DNA of 64,000 nucleotides from Alphaproteobacteria bacterium (GCA_017302575.1 JAFLDD010000001.1:1298629-1362628); one strand, 5' to 3'. Counted from the first letter of the stretch, positions 29,206 to 37,670 are shown. Translations and numbers: made by a program. Notes: generated from the letters alone by a model not told the origin.

Positions 29206-31149
29206 TTAGTGCGCTTTGTAGGCGCCCATTGACTCCAGCGCCTGAAGCGCGGGACCCATCTTGATCGCCGTTTCAGTGGAGATTGACGTTTCTGGTGTCG
29301 CATTCTTATCGTGCGCTTCGCAGGCAGCATCTGCTGCGCGTGGCATGCTTGTTTGCTCTTGAGCGGGTTGCGACTCGCTAGCGTGATATGCCGCAGTTCT
29401 TGTCACGGGCGACTCATTACGTGACGCGCGGCTATAAATATCACTACGCACACGCTCGAGATGCGGAATGTAGTAATCATTAAATACTTTGTTCAAACCA
29501 GGGGCGATAAATTCCAGTAGAGGCTGATTGTCGCGCAACTCAACGAGCTTCAATTCAGAGAAGCGCGAGAGCACTTCGCGGAAGCGTTCCTGCGGCGTGT
29601 CATAGCCTGACTTATTATACATTTCGCCTTCTACATGCAGACGATCGGCCGCATGTTTGGTCATGAACATTAATTCATATGGGTCCTTGAGCGTAGGCAG
29701 AATGCGGTCAAAGCGCACATTATAAAGCGCGAAATGCTCGTTCATACTGGTGAGCACCGCCTGCTTTTCTTGCGGGTTGCCCGCATGATACGCATGCACA
29801 TATTTGGCAAAGCTATCAAACTTCTCATCCATCAGGCGTGAAAGATTGCGGAAGCGATCGCGATCTGCTGCGGCTAACGTATCAATCGCCCGCACTTCTT
29901 TTTCGGTTAGATAGTCGGGCCATAAATTATGGGTGACTTCATGCACCAGCGTGCGCATCGAGCCTTTGAGATCGCCCTTGCCTGAGAAATAAATACGATA
30001 GGTGCCTTGGATATCGCGCAAGTCATTTGCTGATTTGCGGTGCAGACCATAAATGCCTGGGTGAAAAGCGATTTTATCTGCGGTCATTTCTGGTGAGTAG
30101 CACAGCTCATAGCCAAGCTCGAACATCAATGCCGCTTGCGTAGGGTGCACCAGTTTCAATGCTTGTGCGATACGGTTCTCTTCCTTGCGAATCGGTTCTG
30201 GCACATCATAGTGGTGGCGCACTTGTGAGCGGTATTCTTTGATTTTTGCATTAATGCGCGCCTCTAGGCCTGAGCTTAGTTTCTGCTCGAACGACGCATC
30301 CGCGCTGAGTACTTGGCGGCCAATATGCCAATGTTCAACCAAATTATATGAGAAGTCACTTTGTGCACTCACATCACTCAAACGCTTCACTTCGGCAATG
30401 TAATTGGCATCGAGCCCCATTAATCTACCTACGCCATCAATGCCGCCATTTAATGCCGCGTCTTGAATTTGGCTTGGGGTTACACCCAACTCCTCTTGCA
30501 AGTCAGACAGGACCTGTTCGGGCGAGTTAGTGCGCTTGATATAGTCGGTCAGTTTACCGTAATAGCCTCGGCGCGTGAGTTGCTCACGGCACAGCATATA
30601 CATTGCCAGCGAGTTCTTGAGCATCTCCAGACCCACAGGATCAACATGCGGTTCTTGCAACGTGTCGCGGACAATAGCCGCCATCGGATGATTGCGATCA
30701 TGTGCATCACGAGCAAGCTGCTGGTCTAGGCCATTGCCTGAAGCTTCGTCGTTAAATTGCTTGATGGCGTTTTGCAATTTGCTGCGCTTGGCAGCCAGTG
30801 ATACGGGGATTAGCTGACCCATGTTAAGTGCAACAGGTAAGCGCTTCGCGGATTCGAAAAATGATGGGTCGTTAATGCTATAGGTCAGGCGTAATTTACG
30901 CTTCAGCGCTTCTTCATTTGCGGGGTCAAGTTCGCGCGGGTGAATCACCAAATAGGGGTCAACAAATAACGAGCCATGCTCTACATGAATGTGGTGGTGC
31001 TGCGCCATTTTTTGTACATCAAACTGACGTGCATCAGGTGGGGTGACGCGAGTGGCGGCGCGCTGTGTTGCTACATAAGAAGCAGTCGGCACAGATTGTG
31101 GCCTTTGTGGGGCAGGTTCTGAATGGGCAAATGTAATTTCCGTTGCCAT
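29206..31149 (-). CDS. Unrecognised 647-residue protein with HEVTH metal motif
   Basis: I do not recognise this protein. The first 50 residues and the last 70 are low-complexity and disorder-like (Pro/Ser/Thr/Ala/Gln). The core (about 60-570) is charged and mostly helical, with no signal peptide or membrane span. At 403-407 the sequence GSMRTLVHEVTHNLWPDYL contains HEVTH, a zincin-type HExxH in a plausible helix. Glutamates about 100 residues further on (HVEGEMYNKS; QERFREVLSRF) are candidates for a third ligand. A ribosome site AGGA precedes the ATG. It is seven bases downstream of a small membrane protein on the same strand, so they form an operon. It may be a metallopeptidase or an effector-like protein. 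Confidence 0.65.
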   Translation of the reverse strand: MATEITFAHSEPAPQRPQSVPTASYVATQRAATRVTPPDARQFDVQKMAQHHHIHVEHGSLFVDPYLVIHPRELDPANEEALKRKLRLTYSINDPSFFESAKRLPVALNMGQLIPVSLAAKRSKLQNAIKQFNDEASGNGLDQQLARDAHDRNHPMAAIVRDTLQEPHVDPVGLEMLKNSLAMYMLCREQLTRRGYYGKLTDYIKRTNSPEQVLSDLQEELGVTPSQIQDAALNGGIDGVGRLMGLDANYIAEVKRLSDVSAQSDFSYNLVEHWHIGRQVLSADASFEQKLSSGLEARINAKIKEYRSQVRHHYDVPEPIRKEENRIAQALKLVHPTQAALMFELGYELCYSPEMTADKIAFHPGIYGLHRKSANDLRDIQGTYRIYFSGKGDLKGSMRTLVHEVTHNLWPDYLTEKEVRAIDTLAAADRDRFRNLSRLMDEKFDSFAKYVHAYHAGNPQEKQAVLTSMNEHFALYNVRFDRILPTLKDPYELMFMTKHAADRLHVEGEMYNKSGYDTPQERFREVLSRFSELKLVELRDNQPLLEFIAPGLNKVFNDYYIPHLERVRSDIYSRASRNESPVTRTAAYHASESQPAQEQTSMPRAADAACEAHDKNATPETSISTETAIKMGPALQALESMGAYKAH

Positions 31150-31156
31150 TTAGTTC

Positions 31157-31729
31157 CTAGTGAATGCGTTGACTAATAGTGGGTGAATTTTCTGCAGCTT
31201 CTAATACCTGCTCCCAACTTTCGGTCTTGGCTTTGGGTGCAACGGCAGTAGCGTCGCGGCGCTGTACGCTTTCAGCCCAGATTTTGTCATGGCCTTGTGA
31301 ATCTTCAGGATCGCCTAGTTCTTGTTGACGCTGGATTGCCATTCCTGGTGGCGTTGTATGTACAGGTCGTGTCGGCGAATCTGGTACTAAAGCTTGCGCG
31401 CGAGATACATCTGTTGCAAGCGCAATTTTCTTAGCTTGAAAATCTTGATCCATTAAAATGGATTCTGAAAGAAATTTACTGCCCAAATAAATACAGCCAA
31501 GACCAACCACCGCAGTGGCAGCAAGACCTGCCCATGCAAGGCCTGCACCTGCACTGCCCAGGAGTGCAATATCAAGCAGTGCTTTGCCGAATGCGCCAAC
31601 CAGGCCAAATACCGTCGCGCCGCCTATCCCCAAAAACAACTGGTGTCGGAATTTTGATGCAACCGTGCGCTCTTTGAATGATTCAAAGTCCTTTTTGTCG
31701 AGAATGCCATTTTCCGTTACGCTAGACAT
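31157..31729 (-). CDS. Small membrane protein paired with the HEVTH protein
   Basis: A 190-residue protein with a charged N-terminal segment (about 1-28), two Gly/Ala-rich hydrophobic helices (about 31-54 and 60-82), and a soluble, Pro/Gln/Asp-rich C-terminal tail of about 100 residues. No known family. GAGGG lies seven bases before the ATG at 31729. Its 3' end is seven bases from the start of the putative metalloprotein, so the two are very likely co-transcribed and might interact. The design resembles that of the unrecognised membrane protein at the right end of the window. Confidence 0.7.
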   Translation of the reverse strand: MSSVTENGILDKKDFESFKERTVASKFRHQLFLGIGGATVFGLVGAFGKALLDIALLGSAGAGLAWAGLAATAVVGLGCIYLGSKFLSESILMDQDFQAKKIALATDVSRAQALVPDSPTRPVHTTPPGMAIQRQQELGDPEDSQGHDKIWAESVQRRDATAVAPKAKTESWEQVLEAAENSPTISQRIH

Positions 31730-31843
31730 GTTAAAGCCCTCTGGCCTGTTTTACCTTGCTGTCAGTGTAGCGGATTGGTCAAAAAGTTATGTGAAGGTTT
31801 GATGAAACTATGGGGTCAATCGTGCTGCTTCGCTGCGATAATC

Positions 31844-32383
31844 TCAGGCTTTTTGCCAAGCTAACGCCACCCAGTCACCACGCTGTAAGCGATGGGCCAA
31901 AGAAAGCCCAAGCTCCTGATAAACATTGATAATATTCTCTGACTGCCATAGCAACATACCGCTCATAATCAGCACCCCATCCGCCGCGAGATTGTTGACT
32001 ACGTCAACTGATAGACGAATAAGCGGTTCTTCCAAAATATTCATAAGGATAAGGTCGTAGGGCGCATGAGCCATGATGATGGGATGTGTAAATCCGTCCG
32101 AGTGCGCTGTGTCGACGACCAGTCCATTTCTCGTGGCATTCTCGCGAGTAGCTTCGATGGCGGTGCGCTCAATATCTACTGCAACCACTTTGCAGCCAAA
32201 GCGTTGCGCAGCGCGCATGGCAAGCAGCCCTGCCCCACACCCCATATCGCAGACTGCGTTTGGCAGGAATGTTTGTGTATCGATCGCATCGAGCGCAGCG
32301 AGCATGAGCTGCGTAGTGGGGTGAGAGCCATCACCAAACGCATCGGCGCCTGCATAGAGTGTGATTTCGTGCTTCTGCATCAT
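31844..32383 (-). CDS. PrmA-like methyltransferase lacking the N-terminal domain
   Basis: A 179-residue class I SAM methyltransferase. It opens with ADAFGDGSHPTTQLML, close to the AFGTGxHxTT stretch of ribosomal protein L11 methyltransferase PrmA. It then has the SAM motif VCDMGCGAGLLAM, VVAVDIERTAIEA, and the catalytic-loop-like LILMNILEEPL. Normal PrmA is about 290 residues and carries an N-terminal L11-recognition domain that is missing here. It may be a minimal PrmA, a paralogue with another substrate, or a remnant. Two adjacent ATG codons (32383 and 32380) could start it, with AGGGAA upstream. It is divergent from a 43-residue gene. Confidence 0.8.
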   Translation of the reverse strand: MMQKHEITLYAGADAFGDGSHPTTQLMLAALDAIDTQTFLPNAVCDMGCGAGLLAMRAAQRFGCKVVAVDIERTAIEATRENATRNGLVVDTAHSDGFTHPIIMAHAPYDLILMNILEEPLIRLSVDVVNNLAADGVLIMSGMLLWQSENIINVYQELGLSLAHRLQRGDWVALAWQKA

Positions 32384-32464
32384 TTCCCTGTGGATAGTAA
32401 CGTTTCGTTAACGCCCGCGCAGGATACTATAGATGTCACGCGTATAAGAGTCATGGAGGACTTC

Positions 32465-32596
32465 ATGAACACACAGACACAGCCCGTCAAGCAACCAACA
32501 CACACTCAAGGCGTATTATTTGCGACGCTTCCGCGTCAATTGCCAATCTTGAAGTCAGGGCCAGAAGACGAACCAAAGCCCGCCACTAAGCACTAG
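32465..32596 (+). CDS. 43-residue unrecognised protein
   Basis: A short protein rich in Gln, Thr, Pro and Lys (NTQTQPVKQPTHTQGVLFATLPRQLPILK), with no membrane helix or recognised motif. GGAGGA lies seven bases before the ATG at 32465, the strongest support. It ends tail-to-tail with nrdB, the two stops overlapping in CTAG. Being so short it is tentative; it could also be a chance frame downstream of a good ribosome site. Confidence 0.5.
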   Translation: MNTQTQPVKQPTHTQGVLFATLPRQLPILKSGPEDEPKPATKH

Positions 32597-33579
32597 GCTG
32601 CCTCGGTAGCCTCGTGAATCACGAAGGCATCGTCCCATGTACCTTGGGTCGCTGCCTTTGCGTATTCTGTCACGCGGTTCTCGAAGAAGTTCGCATGCTC
32701 AACGCCGTTTAGCATATCGTCAAGCCATGGGAGTGGGTTCTTCTCGATCTGATACATAGGCTGCAGACCAAGCTGCGCCAAACGCCTGTCGGCGATGAAG
32801 CGAATATAGCTTTTCACTTCATTTGGGGTCAGGCCCTGTACTTCACCTACACCGAAGGCGAGATCGATGAAGGCGTCTTCGTGCGTTACGATCGTGTTGC
32901 ACGCTACATAAAGACGTGAGCGCAGCTCGTCGTTCCAGACTTCTGGATTCTCATCACAGAAAGTTTTGAACAGGCGCACAATAGAGTTGGTGTGTAGGGT
33001 CTCGTCGCGTGCTGACCACGTTACAATCTGCCCCATGCCCTTCATTTTACCAAAGCGCGGGAAGTTGAGCAGAATCGCGAAGGATGCAAATAATTGCAGG
33101 CCTTCAGTGAAAGCGCCAAACACCGCCATGGTGGTAGCGATGTCAATCTTGCTGTCCATGCCGAACTGCTGCATGTAATCGTACTTATCCTTCATTTCTT
33201 TGTACTTCATGAAGGCTTGGTATTCGGTTTCAGGCATGCCGATCGTATCAAGTAAGTGCGAGTAAGCGGCGATGTGAATCGTCTCCATGTTCGAGAATGC
33301 GCTGAGCATCATCTGCACTTCAGTAGGTTTGAACACTTGGGAATAATGCTTCATGTAGCAATTATTCACCTCGATATCTGCTTGGGTGAAGAAGCGGAAA
33401 ATTTGCGTGAGCAATGCCTTCTCGGGCGGCAGGAGATTCTTTTTCCAGTCCCTCACATCATCGGCGAGTGGTACTTCTTCAGGCAACCAATGAATACGTT
33501 GTTGCATCAACCACGCCTCATACGCCCATGGATAGGCAAAAGGTTTGTAGATTGGTTTCGCATCAAGCAGTGAAGACAT
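32593..33579 (-). CDS. nrdB: Ribonucleotide reductase class Ia beta subunit
   Basis: The 328-residue small subunit that generates the tyrosyl radical. The diiron ligands can be read as Asp68, Glu99, His102, Glu159, Glu193 and His196, and the radical Tyr106 is in ETIHIAAYSHLL. The sequence ends without an ATP-cone. The ribosome site AAGGA precedes the ATG. It is separated from nrdA by an unrelated Ala/Pro-rich gene, and all three read in the same direction. It ends overlapping the 43-residue gene. Confidence 0.96.
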   Translation of the reverse strand: MSSLLDAKPIYKPFAYPWAYEAWLMQQRIHWLPEEVPLADDVRDWKKNLLPPEKALLTQIFRFFTQADIEVNNCYMKHYSQVFKPTEVQMMLSAFSNMETIHIAAYSHLLDTIGMPETEYQAFMKYKEMKDKYDYMQQFGMDSKIDIATTMAVFGAFTEGLQLFASFAILLNFPRFGKMKGMGQIVTWSARDETLHTNSIVRLFKTFCDENPEVWNDELRSRLYVACNTIVTHEDAFIDLAFGVGEVQGLTPNEVKSYIRFIADRRLAQLGLQPMYQIEKNPLPWLDDMLNGVEHANFFENRVTEYAKAATQGTWDDAFVIHEATEAA

Positions 33580-33601
33580 ATGATTTTCCTTTAGATAGTT
33601 T

Positions 33602-33625
33602 TCTCGCCCACCTAAGTGGGCGAGA
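33602..33625 (-). repeat. Perfect 10-bp hairpin upstream of nrdB
   Basis: TCTCGCCCAC at 33602-33611 pairs without mismatch to 33616-33625 around a four-base loop. It lies between the Ala/Pro-rich gene stop (33637) and the nrdB start (33579). No T run follows in either direction, so it does not look like a standard terminator. It could be an RNA processing or stability element that sets the ratio of the flanking products. Confidence 0.7.
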
Positions 33626-33636
33626 GATTGGGTGTG

Positions 33637-34044
33637 TTAGTTACCTGCTGGAGCTGGCGCTGCTGCTGGTGTTGGAGCTGCTGGGGCTGGCGCCGCAGCT
33701 GGAACTGCCGCACCTGCTGCCGCCGCACCTGCTGCTGCTGCCGCATCCGTTGGTGTTGGCGGAACAGGAGCCGGAGCTGCTGGAGCTGGAGCCGCAGCCG
33801 AAGCTGCTGCATCTACCGCTTGAGCGCCCGCATCCACTGCTTGGGTTGCTGCTGCCGCATCCGCATCGCTTGTGGTTGCCGCTTCTACGGCAGCGCCTGC
33901 TGCACTAGTTGCTTCTTCTGCTTTACCAGCGGCTGTATCTACCGCCGCTTGGTCAACTTTGCCGCCCATCTGGGTAACGATCGCCACGATGATCGCAATG
34001 ATCGCACCGATGATGATGAATGTTTTGGTATTCGCTTGTGCCAT
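33637..34044 (-). CDS. Ala/Pro-rich single-span membrane protein between nrdA and nrdB
   Basis: A 135-residue protein with a short basic N-terminus, one hydrophobic helix at about 9-26 (FIIIGAIIAIIVAIVTQMG), and a tail of over 100 residues made almost wholly of Ala, Pro, Asp, Thr and Glu. The tail resembles flexible spacers that reach across the periplasm or cell wall. AGGAG precedes the ATG. The DNA is repetitive (GCTGCTG units), so its length may vary between strains. Its place inside a ribonucleotide reductase operon is odd and no link to that pathway is evident. Confidence 0.72.
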   Translation of the reverse strand: MAQANTKTFIIIGAIIAIIVAIVTQMGGKVDQAAVDTAAGKAEEATSAAGAAVEAATTSDADAAAATQAVDAGAQAVDAAASAAAPAPAAPAPVPPTPTDAAAAAGAAAAGAAVPAAAPAPAAPTPAAAPAPAGN

Positions 34045-34079
34045 GTAGGTCTCCTAAAATGTATAAATATGGGTAATCG

Positions 34080-35882
34080 TTATTGGCAGGCCAGACATTC
34101 TTCATATGTCGAGGTCTGTTTGGTTTTCAAACTCATCTCCAGTTGAATCTCTGGCGTTTTGTTTGATACCTTGTCCGAACGCTGCAAGCTTGCTGAACGG
34201 CAGTAATACAGCGACTTCACACCCTTCTTCCATGCCATAAAGTGCAGGCTATGCAAGTCCCGTTTGTGAATATTTGCGGGCAAGAATACGTTCACTGACT
34301 GTGCTTGGCACACAAATGGTGAACGATCTGCTGCGTGTTCAACCACCCAGCGTTGATCCATTTCATACGCGGTTTTGAAAACGAGCTTTTCTTCTTCTGA
34401 AAGGAAATCCAAGAACTGAACAGAACCTTCATTGGTCGTGATAAGTGACCATACTTCTGGGGTGTCTTGGCCTTTCTCGGCAAGCAACTGCTTGAGGTAT
34501 TTATTGCGTACCACAAAGCTGCCCGACAAGGTTTTTTGCGTGAATGCATTTGCTGCATACGGCTCGATACCTGGTGAGGCATTGCCGCAAATAATGGAAA
34601 TCGACGCGGTCGGTGCAATCGCCATTTTATTGCTGAAACGCTCTTTGGAACCAACTTCTGCGGCATCCAAGCAAGGGCCGCGCTCTTCACCAAGAAGTAG
34701 CGACGCCGCATCTGCTTGCTTGCGAATATGTTCGAACATTTTTTTGTTCCACACTTTCGCCATCACCGATTCAAACGGAATCATTTTGCTTTGAAGGTAT
34801 GAGTGGAAGCCCATGATACCCAAACCAACGGAACGCTCACGCATCGCAGAATATTTTGCACGCGCCATGGAATCAGGGGCGCTATCGATGAAGTCTTGTA
34901 AGACGTTGTCGAGGAAACGCATCACGTCCGTGATGAATTGTGGGTGATCTTTCCACTGATCAAAATATTCAACATTGAGCGAGGAGAGGCAGCACACTGC
35001 CGTGCGGCTTTGACCTAGATGGTCAAATCCTGTTGGCAACGTGATCTCCGAGCAGAGGTTGGACATCTTCACGGTGAGGCCGAGCTGCTTATGATGCTCT
35101 GGAATTGATTTATTCACCGTATCAATAAAGAGGATGTAAGGCTCACCCGTTTCGATGCGCGTTGTCAGCAGTTTTGCCCACAAATCACGTGCTTTTACGG
35201 TCTCCACAACATGCTTGTCTTTCGGCGAGAGCAGGTCCCACTTCTCGTCTTTTTCTACGGCGGTCATGAATGCGTCCGTCACGCTGACGCCGTGGTGAAG
35301 GTTCAACGCTTTACGGTTTGGGTCGCCGCCCGTTGGTCTGCGAATATCAATAAATTCTTCGATTTCTGGGTGCGAAATGTCGAGATATACCGCGCTTGAA
35401 CCACGACGCAATGAGCCTTGCGAAATCGCCAAGGTCAGCGAATCTTGTACGCGAATGAATGGTACAACACCTGAAGTTTTGCCGTTACGACCAACTTTCT
35501 CGCCCAACGAACGCAAGTTGCCCCAGTAAGAACCAATTCCGCCACCACGTGAAGCAAGCCAGACGTTCTCGTTCCACAAATCAACAATACCGTTCAGCGA
35601 ATCTTCGGTTTCATTCAAGAAGCAGCTAATGGGCAAGCCGCGCTTGGTGCCGCCATTGGAGAGGATGGGGGTTGCGGGCATGAACCACATTTTGGAAATG
35701 TAATCGTAAATACGACCTGCGTGGTCTGCGTCATCGCCGTAACTTGCGGCAACGCGCGCGAACAAATCTTGATAGGTTTCATCTGGTAGTAAGTAACGAT
35801 CATCGAGCGTCGCTTTGCCGAAATCGGTGAGGTATACATCGCGGGTTTTATCGGTGGTAATGTCGGCAGCGTTAATCGTCAT
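34080..35882 (-). CDS. nrdA: Ribonucleotide reductase class Ia alpha subunit, no ATP-cone
   Basis: The catalytic subunit, about 600 residues. Active-site features are Cys87 in GLPISCFLNE, the NLCSEI radical-site stretch, and the redox-active C-terminal pair Cys596/Cys599 in EECLACQ. The N-terminal ATP-cone of E. coli NrdA (761 residues) is absent; the sequence begins near the helical domain (YLTDFGKATLDDRYLLP). This short form is known in some alphaproteobacteria. I chose ATG at 35882, with GGAG upstream; a start at 35894 is also open. An NrdR box lies upstream. Confidence 0.95.
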   Translation of the reverse strand: MTINAADITTDKTRDVYLTDFGKATLDDRYLLPDETYQDLFARVAASYGDDADHAGRIYDYISKMWFMPATPILSNGGTKRGLPISCFLNETEDSLNGIVDLWNENVWLASRGGGIGSYWGNLRSLGEKVGRNGKTSGVVPFIRVQDSLTLAISQGSLRRGSSAVYLDISHPEIEEFIDIRRPTGGDPNRKALNLHHGVSVTDAFMTAVEKDEKWDLLSPKDKHVVETVKARDLWAKLLTTRIETGEPYILFIDTVNKSIPEHHKQLGLTVKMSNLCSEITLPTGFDHLGQSRTAVCCLSSLNVEYFDQWKDHPQFITDVMRFLDNVLQDFIDSAPDSMARAKYSAMRERSVGLGIMGFHSYLQSKMIPFESVMAKVWNKKMFEHIRKQADAASLLLGEERGPCLDAAEVGSKERFSNKMAIAPTASISIICGNASPGIEPYAANAFTQKTLSGSFVVRNKYLKQLLAEKGQDTPEVWSLITTNEGSVQFLDFLSEEEKLVFKTAYEMDQRWVVEHAADRSPFVCQAQSVNVFLPANIHKRDLHSLHFMAWKKGVKSLYYCRSASLQRSDKVSNKTPEIQLEMSLKTKQTSTYEECLACQ

Positions 35883-35979
35883 CTCACTCTCCATTTTTTT
35901 GTTTTTAGCACACCCTGTCAGTATCCTAATTGTCTCGTCGTAGGCCGTCTGTGCGGGTTAGTACTCTCGCAGAAGACGA

Positions 35980-35995
35980 ATACTACATATTGTGG
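35980..35995 (-). promoter_or_regulatory. Second, weaker NrdR-like box
   Basis: Matches 13 of 16 bases of the good box at 36124-36139. It is 98 bases before the nrdA start. NrdR boxes usually come in pairs, but the 144-base spacing here is larger than typical, so this site is uncertain. Confidence 0.4.
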
Positions 35996-36123
35996 TTTGG
36001 TCGTCTAGGGGATTTTTATTCACACTTCCCTATTTTTCCAGTTGCAAGTTATTTTACTCCACAAAATCAGTAGCCTAGTTTTTTGTCGTATCCAGTTTTT
36101 CACAAAATCTGTGTTTTTTAGCA

Positions 36124-36139
36124 ACACTATATATTGTGT
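36124..36139 (-). promoter_or_regulatory. NrdR box upstream of nrdA
   Basis: The 16-base near-palindrome ACACTATATATTGTGT fits the NrdR consensus acaCwATATAtwGtgt. NrdR is the zinc-ribbon/ATP-cone repressor of ribonucleotide reductase genes. The site is about 240 bases before the nrdA start, so a promoter should lie near it. nrdR itself is not in the window. Confidence 0.75.
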
Positions 36140-36412
36140 CTCAATCGCCACAGTCGCTGGGGTATTTTTGCCATGACTCAGGCGGTAGTGAGCCATACAA
36201 GCTAGCGATTCTAGGCAGCGACGCAATCGGGATATGCTGTGGATTCACATTTATTTTTTTGCACTATTTTTGAGTGCGTTAGAGCATGCTATCCTTGTAT
36301 CCACACGGGATGCACAAAGCTGTCCACATTCTGCGCTTAGGTGCACCAACTACATCATACATGTAACGATAAAAATTGCTAGCCGCAGGCGACGGGGTTT
36401 CGCACGCAAAAC

Positions 36413-37586
36413 CTAAATTCTGCCGTAATCATCTTCGCAGCGCTCGATATCATTCTCATCGGCCACACCGATTTGCGTTTCATGGATAATCAATGGTGCG
36501 TCCGTGGGATTAACGAGGCGATGCCAAGCTCCACGCGCAATGGTCATTTCTTGTCCTGCATGCAACGTCGCGCGTGCTTCACCGTTTTCGATATAGGCTT
36601 CGCCTGATTCAATCTTCCAATGTTCGCTGCGATGAATATGACGTTGGCGCGACAGACGACATCCCGCAAAAACGTGCAAGCGCTTAGTGGTTTTATCGGC
36701 ACTTACATCCAACACCTCATAATATCCCCACGGCCTGTCGACGCGTGAGGTCGTGCGTAATTGTTTTTCGAGCGGTTGCTGGGTGTAATCGAGCCATGCG
36801 GCCAATGTTCCTAAATCCCGCCAACCGCAGGAGGCGCTTACCGCACGCAGCGAAGTGGCTTTCTCGATCACCGCTTTATCGAATGAAATGGGTTGAAAAT
36901 CGGCATCTGAGGCATCTAGGCACTCATATTCCCACTGTTTTTGTCTATTTTGCACAGATTTTTGGGCAAATTGCCAAATATCTGGGCTATTTTCGGCTAA
37001 TAGGCGCGAAAATGCCCCTGATGTACCGATAAATTGACCAGAATTTACCAAAAAACTTGCCAGATTCTGGTAATTTATTGGGCTTTTCGAGAAATTTGAT
37101 GATGTTTGTGCCCTTTAACTCCATCCAACCATACTCAGCGCTAAACGCCACCCCTTCCATGCCGATAAGTGCGATCGTGTCGCCATCTTGCGCAAGTTTT
37201 GCTGCGTCCTGCATGGCTTCTTTCCATGGCTCGGGCTGGTCAATCGCGTGATCTGCGGGCAGAAAGGCGAGCATCGCATCTGGCGGGGCATAGGCAGTGG
37301 CGCAGGCAATCGCAAATGCCGTATTAAACGACGAAGCCTCAAGCAAAATGCTTTGCGGTACAATGGATGCAGCGCGCGCGTGATTCATCAAGGCATAGCG
37401 ATCATCATTACGGCCAATAAGTATGGGGGGCAGGAATCCCTCGGCGTTTACGCGTCGCAAGGTTTTTTCGAGCAGTGATTGGCCATCCGGCAAGGGGATA
37501 AATGGTTTGGTTCTGGCAGGCGTAGAAAGTGGTGCGAGGCGCTTGCCCTCGCCACCACCTGCGAGAATGGCGGGAAGTATCATCAT
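36413..37586 (-). pseudogene. manC: Mannose-1-phosphate guanylyltransferase, frameshifted
   Basis: Two adjoining frames together make one ManC-like protein of about 390 residues. The first part has the nucleotidyltransferase motif AGGGEGKRLAPLS and the FLEKP stretch. The second part resumes with VNSGQFIGTSGAF (ManC has WNSGIFLF here) and ends in the cupin-like isomerase domain (DRPWGYYEV, SRQRHIHRSEHW, GAWHRLVNP). The frame changes at a run of six T residues (minus strand; 37050-37055). Losing one T would join the two frames. It may be a true mutation, a phase-variable tract or an assembly error. Even joined, it is shorter than standard ManC (about 470). Its product, GDP-mannose, feeds surface polysaccharide synthesis. 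Confidence 0.8.
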
Positions 37587-37670
37587 GGCGCGATGCTAGC
37601 ATACGGCCAGTGTTATGAAACCTGTTTTTACTTGGCCGCCAATGTTGGATACTGTTATAGCAAGCGCGCT

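Larger units (their letters stand above)
35883..36412. other. Long nrdA upstream region without a gene
   Basis: About 530 bases between the nrdA start and the frameshifted manC stop. It holds the NrdR-type boxes listed separately. DnaA-box-like sequences are at 36297-36305 (GTATCCACA, one mismatch to TTATCCACA), 36320-36328 and, on the minus strand, 36238-36246 (seven of nine matches each). A small GCACT..AGTGC hairpin lies near 36261. Short open frames here overlap these signals and look spurious. Confidence 0.6.

Noticed and set aside
33414..34146. Plus-strand frames rich in Leu/Pro/His/Trp/Cys opposite the Ala/Pro-rich gene
   Set aside because: They are mirror products of the GCTGCTG-type repeats; the minus-strand gene has a ribosome site and a sensible membrane helix.
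36020..36226. 68-codon minus-strand frame in the nrdA upstream gap
   Set aside because: It overlaps the NrdR box, has no ribosome site and a composition unlike nearby proteins.
37050..37055. Programmed ribosomal frameshift in manC
   Set aside because: The needed shift is +1 (or -2) and there is no slippery stop context; a mutation or homopolymer error is simpler.
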